This document shows positions 1-5,646 of a stretch of 5,730 nucleotides of DNA, in pieces (position 1 is the stretch's first letter; each line of letters begins with the position of its first letter). Source of the stretch: Thermoanaerobaculia bacterium (GTDB lineage: Bacteria > Acidobacteriota > Thermoanaerobaculia > Multivoradales > UBA5704); assembly GCA_025937035.1 (NCBI GenBank), contig JAICSG010000295.1, forward strand, positions 1 to 5,730. The letters are read 5' to 3'. Both the position numbers and the translations under genes were made by a program. Under the pieces are notes generated by a model. The model was not told the origin of the DNA and did no database searches. It saw nothing but the letters and a program-made list of their open reading frames with translations.

Positions 1-1
1 G

Positions 2-763
2 ACCCGCGTCGACGGCCTGGTGGAGGACATCACCGCCCGCCGCCAAGCGCAGGAGGAGATGGTCCGGCGCTCGATGCACCTCCAGCGCGCCAACGAGGAG
101 CTCCGGCAATTCACCTCGATCGCCGCCCACGAGCTCCAGGAGCCGGTCCGGATGATGGAGCGGTACACCCGCCTGCTCACGGAGGAGCTGGCGGGCAAGC
201 TGGGCTCCGAAGGGGGTGAGCTCCTGGAGATCGTCACCGCCGCCGCGCACCGGCTGCGCCGGCTGATCGAGAGCCTGCTGGCGCTCTCCCGCGCCGAGAC
301 CCGGGAGCTCCGGATCGAGACCGCCAGCGCCGAGACCGTCCTGACGCGGGCCCTCGCCGACCTCCAGGAGGTGATCGAGGAGAGCGGCGCCACCATCGAG
401 AGCTCCCCCCTGCCGGAGATCGAAGGCGATCTCCAGCAGATCGCTCAGGTTTTCGAGAACCTCCTCGGCAACGCGATCAAATTCCGCGGCGGCGAGCCCC
501 CCCGGGTCCACGTCTCGGCGGAGCGGGGCCCCCGCGAGTGGATCTTCGCCGTGCGCGACAACGGCCGCGGGCTCCCGCCCGCCGAGGCCGAATCGATCTT
601 CACGATCTTCAAACGGCTCCACCCCGAGGTTCCGGGAAGCGGCATCGGCCTCGCCCTCTGCCGGAAGATCGTCGAGCGCCACGGCGGGCGCATCTGGGCG
701 AAGCCCCTGCCCGCGGGCGGCTCCGCCTTCTTTTTCACCCTCCCCATCTCCTCTACCGATTGA
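2..763 (+). CDS. Sensor histidine kinase, phytochrome-like HisKA/HATPase, 5'-truncated by window edge
   Basis: Cytoplasmic transmitter part of a two-component sensor kinase: it autophosphorylates on a histidine and passes the phosphate to a response regulator. The frame is open from base 2 and begins with RVDGLVEDITARR, the typical end of a PAS/PAC domain, so the GTG at 20 is an internal valine and the gene starts outside the window. A short linker (QAQEEMVRRSMHLQRANEEL) leads into HisKA with FTSIAAHELQEPVR; the phospho-acceptor His is codon 128-130. The HELQEP form resembles the DLQEP box of phytochrome and Cph1-like kinases. HATPase_c follows: N-box ENLLGNAIKF (Asn 470-472), D-box DNGRGLP (Asp 557-559), F-box region IFKRLHP, G-box GSGIGLA (635-655), ending GGRIWAK...FFFTLP. 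All catalytic boxes are intact. No receiver domain follows, so phosphotransfer must be to a separate protein; the adjacent gene at 890 is the obvious candidate (inference). The input signal cannot be seen here. Confidence 0.94.
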   Translation, partial: TRVDGLVEDITARRQAQEEMVRRSMHLQRANEELRQFTSIAAHELQEPVRMMERYTRLLTEELAGKLGSEGGELLEIVTAAAHRLRRLIESLLALSRAETRELRIETASAETVLTRALADLQEVIEESGATIESSPLPEIEGDLQQIAQVFENLLGNAIKFRGGEPPRVHVSAERGPREWIFAVRDNGRGLPPAEAESIFTIFKRLHPEVPGSGIGLALCRKIVERHGGRIWAKPLPAGGSAFFFTLPISSTD

Positions 764-782
764 AAAATTGCGGAACGTCGTG

Positions 783-791
783 TGCTATGAT
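783..791 (+). promoter_or_regulatory. Candidate extended -10 promoter for the GGDEF-EAL gene
   Basis: TGC followed by TATGAT (786-791) matches the extended -10 form TGn-TATAAT with one mismatch in the hexamer. It lies in the 126-bp gap after the kinase stop. No -35 at normal spacing is seen: TTGAAA (760-765) is 20 bp upstream and TTGCGG (768-773) only 12 bp upstream. A start near 798 would give a leader of about 92 nt. This suggests that the regulator can be transcribed independently of the kinase. No terminator is visible in the gap, so read-through from the kinase is also possible. Confidence 0.4.
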
Positions 792-875
792 CGCCCCGCT
801 TTCGTAGTCGATCACGTCTTTCTATTCTTTTTTGGGGCCTTGCGCAGGTCAGGCATCACGCCGTCTGCGATGCTT

Positions 876-879
876 GGAG
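876..879 (+). promoter_or_regulatory. Shine-Dalgarno GGAG for the GGDEF-EAL gene
   Basis: GGAG ends 10 nt before the ATG at 890. It supports this start, as no ATG, GTG or TTG occurs in frame between about 839 and 890. A weak hairpin, GCATC (853-857) with GATGC (869-873), lies just upstream and could crowd the site; that is speculative. Confidence 0.55.
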
Positions 880-889
880 TCGCCGTACG

Positions 890-3001
890 ATGACGACTGG
901 GGAACCGATCGCCGTCCTGATCGTGGAGGACAACCCGGGCGACGCACGTCTCATCCGCAAGCTGTTGGACCGCACCGCTCTCAAGCTTCTCCGCCTCACC
1001 GCCTTCGACCGAGTCTCCGCCGCCGTTGAATACCTGTGCGGCCAGGAGAAGGTGGACATCGCCCTCCTCGACGTCTCGCTGCCGGACACCCGGGCGGGCT
1101 CGCTCGATTCCCTGACGCGGATCAAGCGGCAGGCGCCGGACCTGCCGGTGATCCTGCTGACCGGCATCGACGACGAGGAGCTGGCGGTGCAGGCGGTCCG
1201 GGAGGGGGCCCAGGACTACCTGATCAAGCAGGAGATCGACGAGGGGCTGCTGGGCCGCGCCATCCGCTACGCCATCGAGCGCAAGCGGGCCGAGATGGCG
1301 CTGCAGGAGAGCCAGCAGCGCTACGCGCTGGCGGTGAGCGGCGCCAAGGACGGCATCTGGGACTGGAGCCTCGAGGAGGACCGGATCTACCTCTCGCCGC
1401 GCTGGAAGGCCATGCTCGGCTTCGAGGAGGGGGAGATCGGCGAGTCCCCATCGGAATGGCTCGGCCGCATCCACCCCGACGATCTGCCGGAGGTCCGGCA
1501 CGCCATCTCGGCCCACCTCCTGGGCCAGACGCCGGATTTCGAGAGCGAGCACCGGATCCTCCATCGCGACGGCGGCTACCGCTGGGTGCTCACCCGCGGC
1601 CTCGCGGTGCGCAAGGGGTGCGGTGAGGCCTACCGCATGGCGGGCTCCCAGTCGGACATCACGGACCGCAAGTCGGCCGAGGAGCGCCTGCTGCACGACG
1701 CCTTCCACGATCCCCTCACCGGGCTGCCCAACCGCGCCCTTTTCATGGACCGCCTCGGCATGGCCATCGTCCACGCCAAGCGGCGCCTGAGCTACACCTT
1801 CGCCGTCCTCTTCATCGACCTCGACCGCTTCAAGAACGTCAACGACAGCCTGGGCCACAGCGTCGGCGACGAGCTGCTGGTCGCCGTGGCCCGCCGGCTC
1901 GAATCCTGCCTGCGCCCGGGCGACACCGTGGCGCGCCTCGGCGGTGACGAGTTCACCATCCTCCTCGACGAGGTGGCCGACGTCGACCACGCCATCCAGA
2001 TCGCCCAGCGGCTGCATCACGAGATGGCGCGGCCGTTCCAGGTGCAGGGGCACAAGGTCTTCGTCACCCTGAGCCTCGGCATCACGCTCGGCGCGGGCGG
2101 GGACTACGAACGGCCCGAGGACGTCCTGCGCGACGCCGACACCGCGATGTACGGCGCCAAGGGCTCCGGCAAGGCGCGGGACGCCATCTTCGACCGCAAC
2201 ATGCACGACCGCGCCGTGGCCCTGCTGCGGCTGGAGACCGACCTGCGGCTGGCGGTCGAGCGCTCGGAATTCGAGATCCATTATCAACCGATCATCTCGC
2301 TCACCGACGGCAGGATCGACGCCTTCGAGGCCCTGCTGCGCTGGCGGCACCCCGGGCGCGGCCTCCTGTGTCCGGACAGCTTCGTCTCGGTCGCCGAGGA
2401 CACCGGGCTGATCGTGCCCATCGGCTGGTGGGTGCTGCACGAGGCCTGCCGCCAGCTCGCGGAGTGGCAATCGCTCCCCTGGGCCAGCGACGCCCTGGCG
2501 GTCACCGTCAACCTCTCGGGCAAGCAATTCATCCAGGCGGACCTGGTCGAGCGGATCGCGCAGATCCTGCGCGAGACCGGCATCCGGCCCGGCGGCCTGC
2601 GGCTGGAGATCACCGAGGGCACGATCATGGGGCAGGCCGAGGACGCCATCGCCAAGCTCCTCGCCCTCCGCGGCTTCGGGGTCAAGCTCTACATCGACGA
2701 TTTCGGCACCGGCTACTCGTCCCTGAGCTATCTCCACCGCCTGCCCGTCGACGCGCTGAAGATCGACCGCTCCTTCATCAGCGAGATGAACGGCGGCGAC
2801 GACCGCTCGGAGATCGTCGGCACCATCGTCACCCTCGCCCGCATCCTGCGCATGGACGTCGCCGCCGAGGGGATCGAGACCGCCGAGCAGGTCTCGCGGC
2901 TGCGCGCCCTCTCCTGCCACTACGGGCAGGGGTACTTCTTCTCGGAGCCGCTGGCCGGCCAGGCCGCGGGAGGGCTGATCCAGGCCGGCACGAGCTGGTG
3001 A
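890..3001 (+). CDS. Response regulator REC-PAS-GGDEF-EAL, putative bifunctional cyclic-di-GMP enzyme
   Basis: A 703-aa cytoplasmic regulator predicted to make and/or degrade cyclic-di-GMP under control of a phosphorelay. REC (about 7-125) has acidic pair E13/D14 in VEDNPGDARLI, phospho-acceptor D61, T91 and K113. A PAS domain of the PAS_3 type (about 145-262) contains WDWSLEEDRIYLSPRW and ends DITDRK; no cofactor ligand is recognisable. The GGDEF domain (about 268-430) has DPLTGLPNR, FIDLDRFKNVNDSLGH, intact GGDEF at 351-355, and an RPGD inhibitory-site motif (342-345) five residues before it. The EAL domain (about 447-695) has EALLRW (E480), N541, E573, DDFGTGYSS (D603/D604), LKIDRSF (K624) and AEGIE (E660), so the metal and catalytic residues of an active phosphodiesterase are all present. 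Domain order and length are normal for the family. It lies 126 bp after an orphan-type histidine kinase, its likely partner. Which enzymatic activity dominates cannot be told from sequence. Confidence 0.96.
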   Translation: MTTGEPIAVLIVEDNPGDARLIRKLLDRTALKLLRLTAFDRVSAAVEYLCGQEKVDIALLDVSLPDTRAGSLDSLTRIKRQAPDLPVILLTGIDDEELAVQAVREGAQDYLIKQEIDEGLLGRAIRYAIERKRAEMALQESQQRYALAVSGAKDGIWDWSLEEDRIYLSPRWKAMLGFEEGEIGESPSEWLGRIHPDDLPEVRHAISAHLLGQTPDFESEHRILHRDGGYRWVLTRGLAVRKGCGEAYRMAGSQSDITDRKSAEERLLHDAFHDPLTGLPNRALFMDRLGMAIVHAKRRLSYTFAVLFIDLDRFKNVNDSLGHSVGDELLVAVARRLESCLRPGDTVARLGGDEFTILLDEVADVDHAIQIAQRLHHEMARPFQVQGHKVFVTLSLGITLGAGGDYERPEDVLRDADTAMYGAKGSGKARDAIFDRNMHDRAVALLRLETDLRLAVERSEFEIHYQPIISLTDGRIDAFEALLRWRHPGRGLLCPDSFVSVAEDTGLIVPIGWWVLHEACRQLAEWQSLPWASDALAVTVNLSGKQFIQADLVERIAQILRETGIRPGGLRLEITEGTIMGQAEDAIAKLLALRGFGVKLYIDDFGTGYSSLSYLHRLPVDALKIDRSFISEMNGGDDRSEIVGTIVTLARILRMDVAAEGIETAEQVSRLRALSCHYGQGYFFSEPLAGQAAGGLIQAGTSW

Positions 3002-3004
3002 GGG

Positions 3005-4168
3005 CTACGAGGCCCGCGGCGCCACGAAGCGCGCCAGGATCGGCCCCAGGATCGCCATCAGCAGCACGTAGGCGGCCGAGAGCGGCCCCAGAGTCGGCTC
3101 CAGGCCGGCGCTCACGCCGAGGCCCGCGATCACGATCGAGAACTCTCCTCTCGCCACCAGGGTGGCCCCGGCCCGCCAGCGGCCCGGGGGATCGATCCCG
3201 GCCCGGCGGGCGGCCCACCAGCCGGTCGCCAGCTTGGTCAGGGCGGTCACGGCGCCCAGGGCCGCCGCCAGCAGCAGGACGGGCGGCAGGCTGGCCGGAT
3301 CGATCTCCAGGCCGAAAAAGAAGAAGAAGGTGGCCGCGAACAGGTCCCGCAGCGGCGCCAGCATCCGGTGGGCCTGCTCGATCATCGGCCCCGAAACCGC
3401 GATGCCCACCAGGAACGCCCCCACCGCCGCCGACACCTGGAGCCGCTGCGCCACCCCGGCCACCAGCAGGACCAGACCGAAGGTGCTCAGCAGGATGATC
3501 TCGTCCGATTGATGGGCCGCCGCGCGGCTGATCGCCTTGCCCCAGCGCACCGCCACGAACAGCACCCCGCCCACCGTGGCGAGGGCGATCAGCACCGAGA
3601 CCGCCCCCTCCCGCAGACCCCGCCCCACCAGCAGCACGGAGACCAGCGGCAGGTAGATCGCCATCGCCAGATCCTCCAGCACCAGGACCGAGAGCACCGG
3701 CGGCGTCTCCGGATTGTTGAGCCGGCCGAGCTCCGCCAGCACCTTGGCGATCACGCCGGAGGAGGAGATCCAGGTCACCCCGCCCAGCAGCACGGCCGCC
3801 AGCGTCCCCCACCCCAGCAGCAGCCCGGCCACGAACCCCGGGGAGAAATTGAGCGCGAAGTCCACCAGCCCGGACGGCAGGCCGGTCTTCAGGCTCGCCC
3901 CCAGCTCCTCCCCCGTGTACTCCAGGCCGAGCATGAACAGGAGCAGCACCACGCCGATCTCGGCGCCGATGTGGACGAACTCCTGGCTGACGTTGAGCGG
4001 CAGCAATCCGCCGTTGCCGAACGCCAGCCCCGCCAATAGATAGAGCGGGATCGCCGAGAACCCCCACCGGCTCGCCAGCCGCCCCAGCACCGCCAGCCCC
4101 ACGATCGCCGCCCCCAGCTCGATGAAGATCCGCGAGACGTCGGTGGCGGCGGCGAGGGCGATCAGCAT
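3005..4168 (-). CDS. CPA2-type monovalent cation:proton antiporter (Na_H_Exchanger domain), no RCK domain
   Basis: A 387-aa integral membrane protein predicted to exchange Na+ or K+ for H+ across the inner membrane. It is hydrophobic throughout, with the look of 12-13 helices. Family marks are IPLYLLAGLAFG (about 40-51), GVVLLLFMLGLE (72-83), WISSSGVIAKVLAELG (133-148) in the discontinuous helix region, LEDLAM (164-169) with the E165/D166 ion-binding pair, FFFFFGLEIDP, K312 in TALTKLATGWW (equivalent in position to the helix-10 lysine of CPA2 exchangers) and ARGEFSIVIAGLG near the end. It stops after the membrane domain: the C-terminal TrkA-N/RCK domain of KefB/KefC is absent, and no separate regulatory subunit gene is visible. 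It starts at the only possible ATG: four codons upstream in the same frame is the TAG of the MFS gene. Its Shine-Dalgarno is poor (GAG at most), so translational coupling to the MFS gene is likely. Ion preference is undetermined. Confidence 0.92.
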   Translation of the reverse strand: MLIALAAATDVSRIFIELGAAIVGLAVLGRLASRWGFSAIPLYLLAGLAFGNGGLLPLNVSQEFVHIGAEIGVVLLLFMLGLEYTGEELGASLKTGLPSGLVDFALNFSPGFVAGLLLGWGTLAAVLLGGVTWISSSGVIAKVLAELGRLNNPETPPVLSVLVLEDLAMAIYLPLVSVLLVGRGLREGAVSVLIALATVGGVLFVAVRWGKAISRAAAHQSDEIILLSTFGLVLLVAGVAQRLQVSAAVGAFLVGIAVSGPMIEQAHRMLAPLRDLFAATFFFFFGLEIDPASLPPVLLLAAALGAVTALTKLATGWWAARRAGIDPPGRWRAGATLVARGEFSIVIAGLGVSAGLEPTLGPLSAAYVLLMAILGPILARFVAPRAS

Positions 4169-4177
4169 GCGGGGACT

Positions 4178-5377
4178 CTATCGCGTTCCCTCTCCCGGAA
4201 CCGGCGGCTGGGAAGGCAATCCGATCGCCGCCCAGAGCGTGCCGGCGGCCCCCAGCGCCGCGGCCACGGTGAAGGTGAGCTCCGGCCGCACCGTCCAGAG
4301 CGCGCCACCGATCGCCGCCGCCCCGGCCACGGCGAAGCCCCGGATCGAGTAATAGAGCCCGACCGTCCGCCCCGGATCGCTCACCGCCAGATCGACGATC
4401 AGCGACTTGCGGGCCGGCTCTCCGATCTCCCGCAAACCTCCGATCACGTAGGCTCCCACGAGCGCCGCGAAAGAGTGCGAGAAGACCACGGCGAGCGGAA
4501 AGAGGGTGAAAAACAGATAGGTCAGCACCACGAAAGGTTTCTTTTCCGCCCGCTCGGCGAGCATCGCCGCGGGCAGATAGGAGAGGATCGCGGTGACCAT
4601 CAGCACCGAGGTCAGCAGCCCGAATCTTGCCGGAGAGATGCGCGCGATCTCCAGCGCCCAGACCACCAGGAAGACCTCGGGCAGCCCCTCGCAGAGCCGG
4701 ATCAGGCAGTCGGCGGTCAGCAGCCGTACCAGCGCCGGCTGGAGCCGCACCTTCCCGCCGCCGGCCGGCGCGGGGTCCTCCGCGGGCCGGTGCGCGCGGA
4801 AGGCGCGCCAGAGGCCGAGCAGCATCAGCACCGAGAGCAGGATGGAAACGAAAAATCCGGTCCGCATCCCGCCCGCCATGCCGTAGCGTTGGATCAGATA
4901 TCCACCCAGGGGCGGCGCGAGGACGATCGGCAACCGCTTCACCACCGACTGCACGGTGAACCCCACCAGCCGGCCGCCGCCCGAGAGCTCCTCCTTGAGC
5001 AGAGAGAAGGTCGCCGGCAGCCCGAGCGACTGCCAGGCCATCACCAGCGGCAATCCAATAAAGATCATCGGGATCGACGGCGCGGCCCAGTAGAGCGCGA
5101 AACCGGCCACGGTCAGCGCGCCGAACAGCAGGAGGGCTCGCCGGCTGCCCAGGTGGTCGGTGATCACCCCGCCCGGATAGGCGTACCCCGCGTCCAGGAA
5201 ATCCTTGAAGGTCCCGAACGCGCCGACCAGGAAGGCGGAGGCGCCGAGGGCCCGCAGGTAAGCGGGCACATAGCGGAACCAGAGCTCCTCCCCGAACCCA
5301 TACACGAAGAGCCCCGCCGCCAGGGCACCCACGCCGCGCTCCAGGCCGAGGCGTTGGCGCCAGGAGGAAGGTGGCAT
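4178..5377 (-). CDS. Major facilitator superfamily transporter, 12 TM
   Basis: A 399-aa secondary transporter of the inner membrane, of normal MFS length. Helix 1 (about 16-36) carries adjacent acids E30/E31 (GFGEELWFRYVPAYL) and helix 2 carries D59/D62, consistent with proton coupling. MFS motif A lies between helices 2 and 3 as GGVITDHLGSRRALLL (D74, G77, R79, R80). A hydrophilic linker around residues 192-208 (HRPAEDPAPAGGGK) separates the two six-helix halves. The second half contains GLREIGEPARKSLIVDLA, reminiscent of a subgroup of uncharacterised MFS proteins that I cannot name. Substrate is unknown; drug or metabolite efflux would be a guess. It is the first gene of a probable two-gene unit with the antiporter 9 bp downstream. 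The ATG at 5377 is preceded by a C-rich stretch without Shine-Dalgarno but with GATAAT correctly placed for a leaderless mRNA. A GTG at 5332-5330 (residue 16) preceded by GGAG is an alternative, but it would remove the cytoplasmic leader before helix 1. Confidence 0.92.
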   Translation of the reverse strand: MPPSSWRQRLGLERGVGALAAGLFVYGFGEELWFRYVPAYLRALGASAFLVGAFGTFKDFLDAGYAYPGGVITDHLGSRRALLLFGALTVAGFALYWAAPSIPMIFIGLPLVMAWQSLGLPATFSLLKEELSGGGRLVGFTVQSVVKRLPIVLAPPLGGYLIQRYGMAGGMRTGFFVSILLSVLMLLGLWRAFRAHRPAEDPAPAGGGKVRLQPALVRLLTADCLIRLCEGLPEVFLVVWALEIARISPARFGLLTSVLMVTAILSYLPAAMLAERAEKKPFVVLTYLFFTLFPLAVVFSHSFAALVGAYVIGGLREIGEPARKSLIVDLAVSDPGRTVGLYYSIRGFAVAGAAAIGGALWTVRPELTFTVAAALGAAGTLWAAIGLPSQPPVPGEGTR

Positions 5378-5383
5378 GGGAGG

Positions 5384-5389
5384 ATTATC
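5384..5389 (-). promoter_or_regulatory. Candidate -10 element (GATAAT) for a leaderless MFS transcript
   Basis: On the minus strand GATAAT is followed by exactly six bases (CCTCCC) and then the ATG at 5377, so the hexamer sits at -12 to -7 if transcription starts at the A of the start codon. It matches TATAAT at five of six positions. An overlapping TACGAT (5392-5387) also fits a TAnnnT pattern. No recognisable -35 is present; the corresponding bases fall in the GC-rich edge of the palindromic element. Confidence 0.4.
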
Positions 5390-5416
5390 GTATGGAAAGG
5401 CCGCGCCGCCCGGTCC

Positions 5417-5438
5417 GCCCGGGCATGAATGCCCGGGC
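5417..5438. repeat. Outer-left hairpin of the composite element
   Basis: GCCCGGGCAT and its exact inverse ATGCCCGGGC flank the centre GA; in practice this is a 9-bp stem with a TGAA loop. It is followed by CTACG. The outer-right hairpin is its inverted counterpart, preceded by CGTA. Confidence 0.85.
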
Positions 5439-5450
5439 TACGTCGCAAAC

Positions 5451-5472
5451 GAAAAGCCGGCTGAAGCCGGCT
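5451..5472 (-). terminator. Inner-left hairpin; terminator-like on the minus strand
   Basis: Read on the minus strand, AGCCGGCT-TC-AGCCGGCT forms a 7-bp GC stem with a TTCA loop, followed by TTTTCGTTTGCG. This resembles an intrinsic terminator that would stop leftward transcription about 75 bp before the MFS start. The stem is short and the U-tract is interrupted, so its efficiency is uncertain. Confidence 0.45.
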
Positions 5473-5499
5473 CCTGAGAGGACTTTCCAGAAAGCGGGG

Positions 5500-5520
5500 A
5501 GCCGGGTTTACCCGGCTTTT
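5500..5520 (+). terminator. Inner-right hairpin; terminator-like on the plus strand
   Basis: AGCCGGGT-TT-ACCCGGCT forms a 7-bp GC stem with a TTTA loop, continuing into TTTTCGGTT. It is the inverted counterpart of the inner-left hairpin. No plus-strand gene lies close upstream, so its shape may reflect the repeat itself rather than termination of a particular gene. Confidence 0.4.
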
Positions 5521-5533
5521 CGGTTGAATCGTA

Positions 5534-5555
5534 GCCCGGGGATTGATCCCCGGGC
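5534..5555. repeat. Outer-right hairpin of the composite element
   Basis: GCCCGGGGAT and its exact inverse ATCCCCGGGC flank the centre TG. Compared with the inverted outer-left hairpin, one stem base pair is flipped on both sides (G5541-C5548 here), so the stem remains perfect. Confidence 0.85.
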
Positions 5556-5569
5556 GGCCCGGGCGTCAT

Positions 5570-5616
5570 CCCCCATACCCCGTCCCCGCCCCCGGCCCCC
5601 ACGCCCCCGCCGCCCC
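5570..5616 (-). other. G-quadruplex-forming candidate (minus strand), seven G-runs
   Basis: The plus strand has C-runs at 5570-5574, 5578-5581, 5584-5587, 5589-5593, 5596-5600, 5604-5608 and 5613-5616, separated by 1-4 nt. The minus strand therefore has seven runs of four or five G with very short loops, well beyond the usual four-run quadruplex rule. The G-rich strand is the non-template strand for the MFS gene, whose ATG is about 190 bp downstream. Any effect on transcription or replication is inference. Confidence 0.65.
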
Positions 5617-5624
5617 GCCGGGTG

Positions 5625-5646
5625 CGGGGTGACCCCGGTTTTGCGT
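5625..5646 (+). terminator. Weak terminator-like hairpin with T-runs
   Basis: CGGGG-TGA-CCCCG (5625-5637) is a 5-bp GC hairpin followed by GTTTTGCGTTTTATT. The shape fits a weak plus-strand intrinsic terminator, but no plus-strand gene precedes it, and alternative pairings exist (CCGGG at 5618-5622 with CCCGG at 5634-5638). Confidence 0.3.

Larger units (their letters stand above)
5405..5567. repeat. Composite palindromic repeat (REP/MITE-like), inverted arms with five hairpins
   Basis: The left arm 5417-5474 and the reverse complement of the right arm 5498-5555 match at 48 of 58 positions counted by eye, and a further 10 of 12 bases match outward to 5405 and 5567. Within this large inverted repeat are five smaller hairpins in series: outer left 5417-5438, inner left 5455-5472, centre 5483-5494 (CTTTC-CA-GAAAG), inner right 5500-5517 and outer right 5534-5555. 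Each is a perfect palindrome with a 2-nt centre. There is no coding capacity and no obvious target-site duplication at the ends. It may belong to an interspersed palindromic repeat family, but with one copy in view I cannot show that it recurs. Confidence 0.8.

Noticed and set aside
20..22. GTG as the start of the histidine kinase
   Set aside because: The frame is open to the window edge and the residues before it (RVDGL) continue the C-terminal signature of a PAS/PAC domain, so this is an internal valine.
760..791. Standard sigma-70 promoter using TTGAAA or TTGCGG as -35 with TATGAT
   Set aside because: Spacings of 20 and 12 bp are outside the usual 16-18 bp; only the extended -10 reading is kept, with modest confidence.
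798..889. Cyclic-di-GMP riboswitch in the leader of the GGDEF-EAL gene
   Set aside because: The leader is only about 90 nt and I see no GEMM-type conserved core or tetraloop arrangement.
812..2920. Long minus-strand open frame (about 700 codons) opposite the GGDEF-EAL gene
   Set aside because: Its translation is low-complexity and rich in G/A/D/E/V without domain motifs, as expected for an antisense frame in high-GC DNA. The plus strand carries a complete set of conserved REC, PAS, GGDEF and EAL motifs.
2368..3498. Plus-strand open frame (about 376 codons) spanning the convergent junction
   Set aside because: Arg/Pro/Ala-rich composition typical of a GC-rich shadow frame; it crosses the ends of two well-supported genes.
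2829..4067. Minus-strand open frame (about 412 codons) overlapping the antiporter in another frame
   Set aside because: Gly/Ala/Arg-rich with no helices or motifs; the antiporter frame on the same strand has clear family motifs over the same DNA.
4475..5428. Plus-strand open frame (about 317 codons) antisense to the MFS gene
   Set aside because: Gln/Arg/Glu/His-rich translation with no recognisable domain; the opposite strand encodes a coherent 12-helix transporter.
5417..5555. CRISPR array, because of repeated similar units
   Set aside because: The units are inverted rather than direct, with unequal spacing, different hairpin types and no spacer regularity or cas genes.
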